From: Planococcus maritimus
GTDB lineage: Bacteria; Bacillota; Bacilli; Bacillales_A; Planococcaceae
NCBI RefSeq assembly: GCF_001592825.1
Contig: NZ_LTZG01000001.1
Location: 620,001 to 684,000 of the forward strand
Direction of reading: 5' to 3'
DNA: 64,000 nucleotides
In this document: positions 33,190 through 42,715 of the stretch, in pieces
Position numbering within the stretch: the stretch's first letter is position 1
How the letters are laid out: every line of letters begins with the position of its first letter
Notes under the pieces: generated by a model
Databases searched by the model: none
What the model was told of the DNA's origin: nothing
What the model saw: the letters and a program-made list of their open reading frames with translations, nothing else
Position numbers and translations under genes: made by a program

Positions 33190-33231
33190 GTCTTCACCTC
33201 ATATCCCCATGTACGGGGTGATTTTACTTGT

Positions 33232-33654
33232 TTAATGAAGCTGTTTTTCTGCAAAGCGGCCGATTATCCACAAACGCATCGATTTTCCGTTATGCGCATT
33301 TAACATCAGGATGATCCAGACTACTAAGCCGATGGGCATCAGCAACACTTCAGTAACCCATCCTGTCATCGGTATCATGCCAGCTGCTGTAAACAATGTG
33401 AAAAAAAGAATCGACACATATACGGACTGGAAGGCATGGTAACGGACAAATCGATTTTCCCTCTCGACCATCAGCAGAATAAAACCCGAGAAAAATCCCA
33501 GCAAATACGCAAGCGAACCCGCCACATTTTCCGACAAGCCGAGCCCTGTAATGGAAGGCTGCGCACTCGGAGCTTCCCGGCTCTGCTTAAAGATGGTTTG
33601 CTGTTCGAAATTGACAGGCGGTTCGTTCGTCATCTTGATTTTGTTTTCAATCAT
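33232..33654 (-). CDS. DUF4870 (Tic20-like) membrane protein
   Basis: A 140-residue protein with a polar N-terminus (about 45 residues) and three membrane helices: AGSLAYLLGFFSGFILLMV, then FVRYHAFQSVYVSILFFTLF, and MPIGLVVWIILMLNAH. The ENRFVRYHAFQS loop is the hallmark of DUF4870. Function unknown. It starts after AGGAGG and lies 42 bp upstream of the exopolysaccharide genes, so it may be their first gene. Confidence 0.88.
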   Translation of the reverse strand: MIENKIKMTNEPPVNFEQQTIFKQSREAPSAQPSITGLGLSENVAGSLAYLLGFFSGFILLMVERENRFVRYHAFQSVYVSILFFTLFTAAGMIPMTGWVTEVLLMPIGLVVWIILMLNAHNGKSMRLWIIGRFAEKQLH

Positions 33655-33824
33655 CTTCTATTCCTCCTTGAGATCTGTCTTTCTATCACTTACCTTTCAT
33701 ACTAGAGAGAGCAGGTTAAAACAAAGTTAAATAGTTTCAATAGTTTGATTTATCTAAAAAAATAATTCCGCTCAGCTTTTTTGCCACACGCTAGTGCATA
33801 AAGACCCAGGATTTTTCAACAAAA

Positions 33825-33867
33825 AAAGCCGATCGCTTCTGCCCTTTCGGCAAAAACGATCGGCTTT
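33825..33867 (-). terminator. Rho-independent terminator of the two-component operon
   Basis: AAAGCCGATCG (33825-33835) pairs perfectly with CGATCGGCTTT (33857-33867), followed by a T-run on the minus strand. Confidence 0.88.
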
Positions 33868-33873
33868 CTAATT

Positions 33874-34569
33874 TCAATTTGTAAACTTGTAACCGAACCC
33901 TCGAACGGTTTGGATATAGCGGGGAGCCGCCGGATCGTTCTCTACTTTCCGCCGGAGATTGCTGATGTGGACCTTGACGGTTTGGACATCTCCTTCTGAA
34001 TAATAGCCCCATACTTGGTCATATAATTGTTCAGCAGTCCAGACACGATTCGGCGTTTGTGCCATCAACAGCAATAATTGAAATTCTTTGTGATAAAGTT
34101 TCACCGGCTTGCCTTTCACATACAGCTCTCGCGAATCGACATGGATATGGAGATCTCCAAATTTCAGGATCGACAACTTGTCTTCTTCTCCGTTCTTCCA
34201 CCCATTGCGGCGCAGAATCGCTTTGACGCGCGCTTCGAGCTCTGTGAAGTCGAATGGTTTGGTGATATAATCATCTCCCCCGACTTCCAAGCCTTGAATT
34301 TTATAAGCGAGTTCTTTCCGGTAACTGACGAACAGGATTGGCGTCTTCGTGCGCACCCGGATTTTTTCACACAATTCCAAGCCGCTCATACCAGGCATTT
34401 CAATATCCAGCAAGATCAGGTCCGGGTTTTCTTTCGACAGCACATCCAAGGCTTCAAAACCATCTTCAGCCTCGAGGATTTCATAGCCTTTCTTCACTAA
34501 GAACAAACGCATTAGCTCGCGGATGCCATCTTCGTCTTCGACAATCAGTACGGTCGCATGGTTCATCAA
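33874..34569 (-). CDS. OmpR family response regulator
   Basis: A 231-residue regulator. The receiver has acidic pocket VEDEDG, phospho-acceptor Asp in LILLDIEMPGM, and the switch Lys in DYITKPFD. The C-terminal winged helix carries NRVWTAEQLYDQVWGYYSEG and TVKVHISNLRRKVENDP. It is encoded 15 bp after the large hybrid kinase, which is its likely partner. The nearby exopolysaccharide operon is a tempting target, though no direct evidence is seen. Confidence 0.95.
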   Translation of the reverse strand: MMNHATVLIVEDEDGIRELMRLFLVKKGYEILEAEDGFEALDVLSKENPDLILLDIEMPGMSGLELCEKIRVRTKTPILFVSYRKELAYKIQGLEVGGDDYITKPFDFTELEARVKAILRRNGWKNGEEDKLSILKFGDLHIHVDSRELYVKGKPVKLYHKEFQLLLLMAQTPNRVWTAEQLYDQVWGYYSEGDVQTVKVHISNLRRKVENDPAAPRYIQTVRGFGYKFTN

Positions 34570-34584
34570 GATCCCTCCCCTATA

Positions 34585-37500
34585 TTAGTATCTCAAAGGC
34601 AGGGCAATGATGAATGTGCTGCCCTCGCCTTCTTCGCTTTCCGCCCAAATCTCTCCTTTATGCGATTGAATGATTTCTTTGGCAATCGCCAGGCCAAGCC
34701 CGCTTCCTTTATAATGAATCGACTCATCGATTTTGAAGAAGCGGTCGAAAATGTGAGGCAAAGCTTCTTTTTGAATGCCACACCCATTATCTGCGACACG
34801 AATGATCAGTTCACCATCCGCTTCCGTTTCATCCAATATGTTTGCACTTGAATGGATACTCGCCGATAAGGTAATGTGGCCATCTTCAGGAGATGTGTGC
34901 TTAACCGCATTCCATAAAACGTTCGAGAATACTTGGTCGACACGGTCCACATCAACCAATATGCGCCAATCTCCAGCATGTTCTTTTCCGCTTGGCCCCA
35001 TAAATTGGAAGCGTCTGCCGCTTTGCGCAAGGTCCGCTTCCATAGAAGCAGCGATTCGTTCTAGCCACTCATCCAGCTGTAGTTCTCCAAAACGCAAAGT
35101 CATATTCCCTGATTTGTATTTCGACAACTCAACCAAATCCTCTGTCAAACGCTCCAGCAATAGCAACTTTTTATGAATCATATCTAAATAGCGCGGGTTA
35201 TTTTCTTCGATCAAGCTTTCTTTTACTGCTTGAATATAGCTATGAATCAAAGTAATTGGTGTTCCGAGCTCATGTGAAATTGCTGACAGCATTTCATTGC
35301 GGGATTTCTCAACTTCCTGAATTTCGTCGTTCACCGTCAACAAGTTCATATTGGTGATTTCCAACGCCATCGTCCGCTCTTTGACATTGCGCTCAAGGAA
35401 GAAATTCAGGTTGGTAATTTCTTGCGTCATACTGCGAAGTGTGGCGAGCGTTTCCACCCTCATGAGAAATTCCTCAACATCACATGGCTTTATTAAATAA
35501 TCGTTAGCTCCTGCACTGAAAGCATTCGTTTTTTCCCTCACACTTTCTTTATCGGATAACATCAAGATCGGCAATTCCGTCAAGGTTGCATTGACACGGA
35601 TGCGGCGGCATAGTTCATCACCGGCCATATCTGGAAGTTCTGCGTCAAGAATGACCAAGTCTGCGGGCCGGTTCTCCAAATGCACGAGCGCTTCTTCTCC
35701 ACAGCTAACGCTTTCCGCTTTATATCCTTCCCCTTTCAACTGGTGCACAAGCATCAAGCGATTGACTTCTTCTGCCTCCACGACGAGAATCCGCAAGCCT
35801 TTCTTGATGTTTTTTTCTTTAATTAACGAGTCTGCCAGCTGCGAAGCCGACAGTTCCTTGATTTCAGTGGAAGGGGAAGCTTTCTCCTCCTGCTCTTCTT
35901 CAGTAAGCGGCAGCGTGAAAGTGAAAGAAGACCCTTTCCCATAGACAGATTCTGCTTTCAGCCAGCCACCTTGCATTTCGACAAGCCTTTTAGTGATCTT
36001 CAGCCCCATCCCGATGCCCAGATGTGGGGCTGCAGAAGTTCCCATTTGTTCGAACAAGCTATCCAATTGCTGTTCTTCCATTCCTGTGCCCGTGTCCTTA
36101 ACCGTGATAGCGACTTGCTTTTTGATGATTTTTGCAGAAATGGTGATCATGCCATTCTCCGTATGCTCCACTGCATTTCCGACGAGATTGTAAAGCACTT
36201 GGCGCACTCGTTCTGGATCGGCAACGGCCTCCGGAAAATCAGGAGGAATCGTATGCTTCAAGCTGACTTCCCCTGATTTCAGTAATGGGGTGCATAAACG
36301 GACAACTGAATCCGCAATGACTGGCAGTTTGACCTGCTCCAAATGCAAAGACAGCACATGGTTTTTGGAACCTGAAAAATCCAGTGTTTCATTGATCATC
36401 CGCGCAAGTTTTTTGCCGCTTTCAGAAATAGTTTCCAATTGTTGAATGACAGAATGCGGCATTTTACTGTGAGCTGATTCTTGAAGTGATTCTGCGATTC
36501 CCACCATTCCATAAAGCGGTGTGCGCAAGCCATGGGAAGTGATAGCGAGCAGTTCGTCTTTGCGTTCATTTACTTGGCGGAGCCTTTCGATTTCAATGCG
36601 CTGCCGTTCAGCGGAGTTTCGTTCACGTTGGGTCCTTTCTTGCTCTCGGATTTTTTCTTTATCCCAAAGCGCTAACGAAGCAAGCAGAACAGCCAGTATT
36701 CCAAGGAAAAAAATCAATCCTCTTACTGGCCAGACAATTGGCAAAACACCTGAAACATACAAGCCATTCAATGTGGCAGCCGCCAAGAAAAAAATCAACG
36801 ATACCGCATAATAGCGGGCATGCACTAATCCCCTCTTCATGCTATAAGCTGTCAATAGCAAACTGACAAGCACCGTAGAACCGAGCGCCAGTACGAGCAA
36901 TAGCCTGGCCCATTCGAACGATATGAACAAGGTGGTTAGCACCGCTGTGTTTAATAGCAAAAGCACTTTCATTATCCGGTCGGCTTCAGGCACATGGCGC
37001 TTTGTATGAAGCAATCCTTCCGTCAATAGCGTCACCGATATCGTCGCGAGCCCTACCATGAAAAACACGCTATAGCCATTCCACAAATCCAGCTCAGGCC
37101 AGATAACATCCAAACTCATCCCAGCGGTAGAAGAAAAAAGAAAAAACGCCGTAATGGCATAAATCACGAAATATAAATAAGCACGTTGCCGGATGACGAT
37201 GAAACGATGGACATAGTAGAGTAAAAACAGTAAACCAAGCCCGCCTAGCACACCGACAAATGCGATCTCGTGCCTCGTTTGGCTCTCAAAGGCTGACCGT
37301 TCCCAGATTGTAACCGGCAATTGAATCGGCGCTGATGATTCAACGCGTATCCAGTAAGCGGTTGTCTTGCCTAAAGGCGGCGTTAAGGCAAAAACAGGAG
37401 TTCGGTGAATGATTTCGGTCTCTACAGCTTTGCCAGCCTGCGCAACTTTAAATCCTCCCTCATCATCCATTGTGTACAAGCTCGCTTGATTGATACTTGA

Positions 37501-37842
37501 TGAGCCCAGTTCAAGAAGCCATTCTTTTTCTGCTTGTGCTTGATTGTCCACTTCTACCCTCAACCAGTAAACTGATGAACTGAACCCAATATTCGCAGGG
37601 GTACTGCCGACAGGCATGAAATTCCATGCATGAGGGGGTCGTTGAATATCCTCAATATGCAAATTGCCCAATTTATCTTCAAAAATAGAAAGCCGGCTGC
37701 CTGCAGCGATTCTTTCTTTTCCATCCTCTAAGACAATCGAATTACCGGAATCCGCACTGGTTATTCCAACGCTATAAAACGCTACACAGCATATGAGCAG
37801 AAAGAACAAAAGCCAAACTGTTTTTTTGCCCGGCTCCCTCAT
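34585..37842 (-). CDS. Double-kinase hybrid sensor protein (7TMR-DISM, HK, REC, HK)
   Basis: A 1085-residue membrane sensor. Signal/TM at about 8-28, then a 7TMR-DISM extracellular domain (about 45-175), seven membrane helices (about 190-395), a coiled coil, and a first kinase with H-box AITSHGLRTPLYGM (His about 437) and N-box NLVGNAVEHTENG. A receiver follows (VVEAEEVN, phospho-Asp in VILDAELPDM). A second kinase ends the protein, with H-box AISHELGTPITLIHS (His about 856), N-box NVLWNAVKHTSPEDG and GSGLGLAIAKEI. It is co-transcribed with the response regulator gene. Confidence 0.94.
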   Translation of the reverse strand: MREPGKKTVWLLFFLLICCVAFYSVGITSADSGNSIVLEDGKERIAAGSRLSIFEDKLGNLHIEDIQRPPHAWNFMPVGSTPANIGFSSSVYWLRVEVDNQAQAEKEWLLELGSSSINQASLYTMDDEGGFKVAQAGKAVETEIIHRTPVFALTPPLGKTTAYWIRVESSAPIQLPVTIWERSAFESQTRHEIAFVGVLGGLGLLFLLYYVHRFIVIRQRAYLYFVIYAITAFFLFSSTAGMSLDVIWPELDLWNGYSVFFMVGLATISVTLLTEGLLHTKRHVPEADRIMKVLLLLNTAVLTTLFISFEWARLLLVLALGSTVLVSLLLTAYSMKRGLVHARYYAVSLIFFLAAATLNGLYVSGVLPIVWPVRGLIFFLGILAVLLASLALWDKEKIREQERTQRERNSAERQRIEIERLRQVNERKDELLAITSHGLRTPLYGMVGIAESLQESAHSKMPHSVIQQLETISESGKKLARMINETLDFSGSKNHVLSLHLEQVKLPVIADSVVRLCTPLLKSGEVSLKHTIPPDFPEAVADPERVRQVLYNLVGNAVEHTENGMITISAKIIKKQVAITVKDTGTGMEEQQLDSLFEQMGTSAAPHLGIGMGLKITKRLVEMQGGWLKAESVYGKGSSFTFTLPLTEEEQEEKASPSTEIKELSASQLADSLIKEKNIKKGLRILVVEAEEVNRLMLVHQLKGEGYKAESVSCGEEALVHLENRPADLVILDAELPDMAGDELCRRIRVNATLTELPILMLSDKESVREKTNAFSAGANDYLIKPCDVEEFLMRVETLATLRSMTQEITNLNFFLERNVKERTMALEITNMNLLTVNDEIQEVEKSRNEMLSAISHELGTPITLIHSYIQAVKESLIEENNPRYLDMIHKKLLLLERLTEDLVELSKYKSGNMTLRFGELQLDEWLERIAASMEADLAQSGRRFQFMGPSGKEHAGDWRILVDVDRVDQVFSNVLWNAVKHTSPEDGHITLSASIHSSANILDETEADGELIIRVADNGCGIQKEALPHIFDRFFKIDESIHYKGSGLGLAIAKEIIQSHKGEIWAESEEGEGSTFIIALPLRY

Positions 37843-38255
37843 AGCACCTCACCTCTTTTTTATCCGAATTATCAGATATTTAAAGATTAAATTCTCCTGT
37901 TTTATGCCTTTCTGAAGTTCGAAAACCAATTGTCCTAAGTAAAAAGATTTATTTTTTCATTTATAAATACATATAATGTATATTAACTAGGTTTATAGAT
38001 TTAACAAAATCATATCATTTCTCACAAGAAAAGAAAACCATTTTAATTTCTGAATCTTCAAATAAATAATTCGCACTATGTTCTTTGTCTTTCTTTATAG
38101 AGATAGTCCAAAAGAATCAAGATAACTACACCACTCTTCCTTTCAACAATTATCATTCAATGCCTCACACCTTCACATCCGTTATAATTAAATCAACTCA
38201 ACGATTTATATGGATTTCTGTATTTATCTCTATCCAATCAGGAGGAGGATTTACT
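37843..38255. other. 413-bp AT-rich divergent intergenic region
   Basis: This gap lies between the hybrid kinase and NRDE genes. It holds the kinase ribosome binding site (GAGGTGAGG), a 15-bp palindrome ATACAT-ATA-ATGTAT (37967-37981), a TATAAT at 38183-38188 that may serve the plus-strand gene, and the GGAGGAGG site at 38241. No RNA gene or coding frame is convincing. An open frame from 38085 exists only as an upstream extension of the NRDE gene. Confidence 0.5.
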
Positions 38256-39014
38256 ATGTGTTTAATCAATTTGCAATTCCAACAGCATCCCCGCTATAAA
38301 TTGATCGTGGCTGCAAATCGGGATGAATTTTACGGCCGCCCCGCAGCACCCGCCCACTTTTGGGAAGATTCCCCTGATATTCTCGCGGGCCGTGATTTAA
38401 GCCAGATGGGCACTTGGCTCGGAGTCAACAAGGCCGGCCGCTTCGCTGCGCTGACCAATTATAGAGACCCCGAACACATGGCAGCTAGCGCCAAATCCCG
38501 TGGCGAACTGGTCACACTTTTTTTGGCCGGCCAGCTGTCTCCAGAAGATTACTTGCGGGCGATTGATGATCAGAAATACGCCGGATTCAATTTAATCGCA
38601 GGCGATGCCGACGGGCTTTATTATTACAACAATATTCAAGGCGAACCGGTAAAGGTCCCACCCGGCACCCACGGATTAAGCAACCATTTCTTGAATACTC
38701 CGTGGCCGAAAGTGGAACGCGGAAAAGAAAAGCTCGATGCTTATGTATCGGTGAACGAACAAGTGGAACTGGACCGCCTATTCGAAATTCTTGCAGACGC
38801 TGAACAAGCGCCTGATGATCTTTTGCCCAAAACCGGTGTCGGCCTAGATTTGGAACGCGCTTTGTCGCCGATGTTCATCAAAATGCCCGATTACGGCACA
38901 CGCTCCGCCACGGTTTTGTTAATCGATAACTCAGGACTGATCACTTTCGCTGAACGAAGCTACGATAACGGTGAATTTCGCGAAGACCGTAAATACGAAT
39001 TCCAGATTTCCTGA
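38256..39014 (+). CDS. NRDE family protein (TANGO2-like)
   Basis: A 252-residue protein with the defining VAANRDEFYGRP motif near residue 20 and an N-terminal Met-Cys (MCLINLQF), the Cys being the likely N-terminal nucleophile. Further family segments are LAGRDLSQMGTWLGVNKAGRFAALTNYRDP and GLSNHFLNTPWPKV. Homologues are conserved from bacteria to man and have been linked to heme and lipid metabolism. The biochemical role remains open. ATG 38256 follows GGAGGAGG. Confidence 0.9.
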   Translation: MCLINLQFQQHPRYKLIVAANRDEFYGRPAAPAHFWEDSPDILAGRDLSQMGTWLGVNKAGRFAALTNYRDPEHMAASAKSRGELVTLFLAGQLSPEDYLRAIDDQKYAGFNLIAGDADGLYYYNNIQGEPVKVPPGTHGLSNHFLNTPWPKVERGKEKLDAYVSVNEQVELDRLFEILADAEQAPDDLLPKTGVGLDLERALSPMFIKMPDYGTRSATVLLIDNSGLITFAERSYDNGEFREDRKYEFQIS

Positions 39015-39112
39015 ATCCCTGATTTACAAGGTGGCATTTGCTGCCTCTAGGCGTTAAAGAAATGCACTCAGACGAGCACATTTTCTCTAAAAACAGTGTT
39101 AGAAAACACATC

Positions 39113-39146
39113 AAACCCCTAAGCGGCTCAGCCACTTAGGGGTTTA
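39113..39146. terminator. Bidirectional terminator
   Basis: AAACCCCTAAG (39113-39123) pairs with CTTAGGGGTTT (39135-39145). It separates the converging NRDE and SRPBCC genes. Confidence 0.85.
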
Positions 39147-39154
39147 TCGTCCTT

Positions 39155-39640
39155 CTATGCAAAATCGGCGCCCATGCTCTCGAACAAGCGCTTGTACTCT
39201 GGATACCAACGTTCCCATTCAGAGCTGCGTTCAATTCCATGGCCATCTAAAATGGCTTCCATAATATCCAGCGCGACGTGCCAACCCGCAACGTCTTTTG
39301 GAGTCTCGCTGGTAATGTCGGGCAATGTCTCAACCATCTTCACTCTTGTGCCCTGGCCATCCGGGCTCAGTTCAAAATGCACATGGTCTTCTCCCCATTC
39401 ATAAGCTAGGACTTCGCCTTGTTTATAGTCGGTAATCGGCAACTCTTTCTTTTTGCCATGCCCCATCTCCAAGGTCAAATGGCCCGACTCTCCTTCCTCT
39501 TCCATCTGAAGACCTGAAAACCAGCGATGAATTTTGTGGTTGTCTGTTAGCAACTGCCAAACCTTGTCAGTGGAATGCTCAAAATACCTGTCGAATGTCG
39601 CAGTATAGCCAGTAGGATTTTTGGTGATTTCTGCCGTCAT
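39155..39640 (-). CDS. SRPBCC/AHSA1 domain protein
   Basis: A 161-residue lipid-binding helix-grip protein of the AHSA1 type (TATFDRYFEHSTDKVWQLLT, then IHRWFSGLQ, then VKMVETLPDI and AGWHVALDIMEAIL). ATG 39640 follows GAGGAGG. The long upstream open frame overlaps the uvsE gene start and is not used. The ligand is unknown. Confidence 0.87.
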   Translation of the reverse strand: MTAEITKNPTGYTATFDRYFEHSTDKVWQLLTDNHKIHRWFSGLQMEEEGESGHLTLEMGHGKKKELPITDYKQGEVLAYEWGEDHVHFELSPDGQGTRVKMVETLPDITSETPKDVAGWHVALDIMEAILDGHGIERSSEWERWYPEYKRLFESMGADFA

Positions 39641-39737
39641 TCCAATTCCTCCTCGATTCGTCTTTACTAATACTATACCCAATTTTAGTGTGTTTTCTAC
39701 GTAAATCGGGTATATTGTGCGGGAGGAGCTGAGAATA

Positions 39738-40610
39738 ATGAAATTAGGATATGCTTGCATGAACACAGAGCTTAAAACAATTTTTCGCACATTGCGATTA
39801 GCGACAGCTGAAAAAGAAGGCGTCGGCAAGATTAAAGAATTAACGATCAAAAATATGGAAACCATCTTAGAAGTCATTCGGTGGAATATAGAGCAAGGGA
39901 TCCTGTTTTATCGTGCTTCTAGCTCTATTGTCCCGCTGTCCACCCACCCAATTAACGATTGGCGCTGGTGGGAAGATGCAGACTTCCTCGAAATTGCCAG
40001 TGAAATTCGACGATTAGTTGCTGAACATGACATCCGGGTCTCTGTCCATCCGGGACAGTACACAGTCTTGAATTCACCGAAACCAGAAGTAGTCCGCAAA
40101 TCGATTGAAGACCTTGAATACCACGATAAATTAATTCAATTGCTTGGCGGCACAGACATGATCCTTCATACCGGAGGTGCTTATGGCGATAAAGAAACTG
40201 CCAAAAAACGTTTCGCAGAAAATTACTTAGAGCTATCGGCGAGTATCCGGCAGCGACTTAGGCTCGAAAACGATGACAAAACCTTTACACTGCGCGATGT
40301 ACTCGATGTCCATGCCATGTGTAAAGTGCCAATTTGTTTCGATATCCACCATCATAATTGCAATAACGAAGGCGAACCGGTCGACTTCTCGGAAATCCTG
40401 GCGACTTGGGAAGGGTATGGGCGCCCTAAAGTCCACATCAGCACCGGGCGAGAAGGGTTCACGGACCTTCGTCATCATGACCTCATTTCAGAAGAGGATT
40501 TTTATGAGTTGCTAAAGCTCGTGAAAGGCTATGAAGTTGATGTCATGTTCGAAGCAAAATTGAAGGAACAAGCCGTTCTGCCATTTCTTCATAAACTTCA
40601 AAACCAATAG
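39738..40610 (+). CDS. uvsE: UV DNA damage endonuclease UvsE
   Basis: A 290-residue TIM-barrel nuclease of the UVDE family that nicks 5' to UV photoproducts. Visible are MKLGYACMNTEL, FYRASSSIVPL, RVSVHPGQYTVLNSP, ILHTGGAYGDKETAKKRF, VPICFDIHHHNCN, and PKVHISTGREG, which supply the metal-binding His, Glu and Asp residues. I start at ATG 39738, after GGAGGAG. The gene is divergent from the SRPBCC gene and ends at a bidirectional terminator. Confidence 0.94.
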   Translation: MKLGYACMNTELKTIFRTLRLATAEKEGVGKIKELTIKNMETILEVIRWNIEQGILFYRASSSIVPLSTHPINDWRWWEDADFLEIASEIRRLVAEHDIRVSVHPGQYTVLNSPKPEVVRKSIEDLEYHDKLIQLLGGTDMILHTGGAYGDKETAKKRFAENYLELSASIRQRLRLENDDKTFTLRDVLDVHAMCKVPICFDIHHHNCNNEGEPVDFSEILATWEGYGRPKVHISTGREGFTDLRHHDLISEEDFYELLKLVKGYEVDVMFEAKLKEQAVLPFLHKLQNQ

Positions 40611-40611
40611 C

Positions 40612-40656
40612 AAAACCGCCTGGCGTGCCATCAATTGGCTGCCTAGGCGGTTTTTA
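40612..40656. terminator. Bidirectional terminator
   Basis: AAAACCGCCT (40612-40621) pairs with AGGCGGTTTT (40645-40654) and is flanked by A and T tracts, serving uvsE and the converging histidine kinase gene. Confidence 0.85.
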
Positions 40657-41919
40657 TTTCGTCAGCTTTGGAAATTCCAATGTAAATCGAGTACCTTTGC
40701 CAAGCTCTGATTGGACGCTGATTTCTCCATCCATTTGATTGACGATACTGTATGTGACCATCAACCCAAGACCTGTCCCTTTTGACTTATTCGAAAAATA
40801 AGGTTCCCCGAGGCGATTGACCTGCTCTTTTGTCATACCCACCCCTTCGTCACGGATATGTACACAAATTGAAGAGCTAGATGCTTCGAGCTCGATCTCC
40901 AGTTCCCCCCCGGCCGGCATTGCCTCCACGCCATTACGGACAATGTTCACGAGGGCTTGGCGAAACTTTTGCGAATCCCCTAAAATCAGGCTCAAGGAAC
41001 TGCCGTTTTGTACCGAGAGCTCTACATTTCTGGCATTGGCATAAGGAGACATGATTTTGATAACATGAGATAGTTCAGCTTCCACTTCGAGCTGTTTCAT
41101 TTCACCGTAAGCCGGCTTCGCGTAAATTAAATAATCATCTATTAAATCTTCAGCTACTTTAATTTCTTCCAGGATGGTTTGCTGAAACTCCAGCTGTTTG
41201 GCCCGGGGATATTCGTACACTTGCAGCAATTGCACAAATCCTTTTACACTTTGCAGCGGATTACGCAATTCGTGTGACACAGCAGCCGCAAAATGGCTAA
41301 CCGTCTCCAATTTTTCATGGCGCATAAGCGAATTGTATAGATACTCTTGTTTTTGCAGATGTTCAATGAGCAAAGCGGTCAGGATAATGATGCCGCCCTG
41401 GTTGAGCATCAGCATGAGCCATATGCCAATCAAGTTGTGAATCGGATTCCCAAAGATGAAATAGCCCGCAAGCATATTAAACAATAATGACGCAATTGAA
41501 ATCGAAAATACGAGCACCGCTTTCCACCAGCGATTGATTTTGCCATAAAGCGGGGCAAGAAAAGGCACGCCCATAGCTACTATCAATTGATTCAAAATGG
41601 CAATATACATGCCATTCCCGCCGATTGCTATTCGCCCAACGGCTGATACAACGAATAGCACTGCACTAACTATGGGGCCACCGTATAAAGCGCCGACAAT
41701 CATCGGCACTTGCCGGAGATCAAATATATAATCTTCTGTGAAAAATTGATACGGAAACACCATGCAAAGAATGATGGAAATGGAAAACAGGATGGTCATG
41801 GTCATCCGGTGGCTGACGAAGAAATTACGCTGTCCAGCTGTTGCGAACATCTGGTAGAGGATGATCGGGAAAATGATGAAGAAAATATTATTGATCATGC
41901 CAGTCATCATCGCTTCCAT
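40654..41919 (-). CDS. Histidine kinase with 5TM-LYT-type sensor
   Basis: A 421-residue kinase. Five to six membrane helices fill residues 1-190 (RQVPMIVGALYGGPIVSAVL is typical of 5TMR-LYT sensors). The kinase core has H-box AAAVSHELRNPLQSVKGF, N-box NIVRNGVEAMPAGG, then DEGVGMTKEQ and GTGLGLMVTYSIV. This is the HisKA-HATPase layout of KinB/KinD-like sporulation or stress kinases. ATG 41919 is supported by AAAGGTAGGTG. ATG 41940 has a weaker site. No response regulator is adjacent, as in phosphorelay kinases. Confidence 0.9.
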   Translation of the reverse strand: MEAMMTGMINNIFFIIFPIILYQMFATAGQRNFFVSHRMTMTILFSISIILCMVFPYQFFTEDYIFDLRQVPMIVGALYGGPIVSAVLFVVSAVGRIAIGGNGMYIAILNQLIVAMGVPFLAPLYGKINRWWKAVLVFSISIASLLFNMLAGYFIFGNPIHNLIGIWLMLMLNQGGIIILTALLIEHLQKQEYLYNSLMRHEKLETVSHFAAAVSHELRNPLQSVKGFVQLLQVYEYPRAKQLEFQQTILEEIKVAEDLIDDYLIYAKPAYGEMKQLEVEAELSHVIKIMSPYANARNVELSVQNGSSLSLILGDSQKFRQALVNIVRNGVEAMPAGGELEIELEASSSSICVHIRDEGVGMTKEQVNRLGEPYFSNKSKGTGLGLMVTYSIVNQMDGEISVQSELGKGTRFTLEFPKLTK

Positions 41920-41987
41920 GAATGCACCTACCTTTCCCATTTAGATTCCTATTATACCGATAACTTCCTCTTGCGTTCCAGCTATTT

Positions 41988-42476
41988 TTAGCAACTTTTA
42001 TATGGGTGTAAAATTGCCGCACGGACTTTTGATAAAATACGCTCCCTGCGCTTTTTCATGCCGGATAATGTGACGCCGTAATATTTTTGCAGTTCCACGA
42101 GGCTGTAGCCATCTATATACATCTGTTGGAGCAGACGCCGTTCTTTCGGGCTCAGGGAAACTGCGTCCAACCATTCAGGTAAGGTTTCCGCAGACCATTC
42201 TACGGCCTCCTCTTCTTCTAGAAACAACTCAGAATTCTTAACCTTCTTGCCCCCTTTTTGGCGCCTCGTTAATTCATCTTTCATGGCACCGTTAATGCTG
42301 CGGTAGGCAAACGGCGCGAAATGGCCAATTTCCGGATCATGCTTTTCCCACGCCTGCCAAAGTGCGATAAACCCCAGTTGGCGAAATGCATCATAATCTG
42401 CGTAAATATTCAACTTGCGGATAATCGATGAAATCATCGGTGCATACTGTTCTGCCACTTCCGTGAAATCTTCCAT
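41988..42476 (-). CDS. Small sigma-70 family sigma factor
   Basis: A 162-residue sigma factor. Region 2 spans about residues 10-75 (YDAFRQLGFIALWQAWEKHD, then FAPFAYRSINGAMKDELTRR) and region 4 about 105-150 (LSPKERRLLQQMYIDGYSLVELQ, then YYGVTLSGMKKRRERIL). It lacks regions 1 and most of 3. No anti-sigma gene is adjacent. It resembles the SigH/ComX-like competence sigma factors in size and lies head-to-head with comK, 239 bp apart. Confidence 0.85.
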   Translation of the reverse strand: MEDFTEVAEQYAPMISSIIRKLNIYADYDAFRQLGFIALWQAWEKHDPEIGHFAPFAYRSINGAMKDELTRRQKGGKKVKNSELFLEEEEAVEWSAETLPEWLDAVSLSPKERRLLQQMYIDGYSLVELQKYYGVTLSGMKKRRERILSKVRAAILHPYKSC

Positions 42477-42715
42477 GTTCTTTTCCTTCTGGACGTCCTT
42501 GTTATTCCCGGGTAAATTCAGCTTACGAAAGCCTTCAATTAGCGTCCAGCACGGTTAATAAGCACTAATGCTTTTAAAAGTGTATAAAAAATCCATTTAC
42601 AAGTACATTAGAAGTTGCTAATTGCCATAATAATTACAATAAACTATGCATGACTATTGATTCAAAAAAAATTAAGTGATACGATTTTCGTGTGTTTAAA
42701 AAGGAGAGATAGTGG

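Noticed and set aside
37967..37981. ATACAT-ATA-ATGTAT palindrome as an operator of the hybrid kinase
   Set aside because: The region is so AT-rich that short palindromes are expected by chance, and no promoter could be aligned with it. It is mentioned only in the gap description.
38085..38255. Extended N-terminus of the NRDE protein
   Set aside because: Family members start Met-Cys, and GGAGGAGG stands right before ATG 38256. The upstream codons are AT-rich intergenic sequence.
39641..39877. Long N-terminal extension of the SRPBCC protein
   Set aside because: It crosses the uvsE start and has no homology. GAGGAGG supports ATG 39640.
42477..42715. ComK boxes (AAAA-N5-TTTT pairs) upstream of comK
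   Set aside because: Only one imperfect match (AAAA-ATCCA-TTTA) is found and no second box at a helical spacing, so autoregulation is not supported by sequence.
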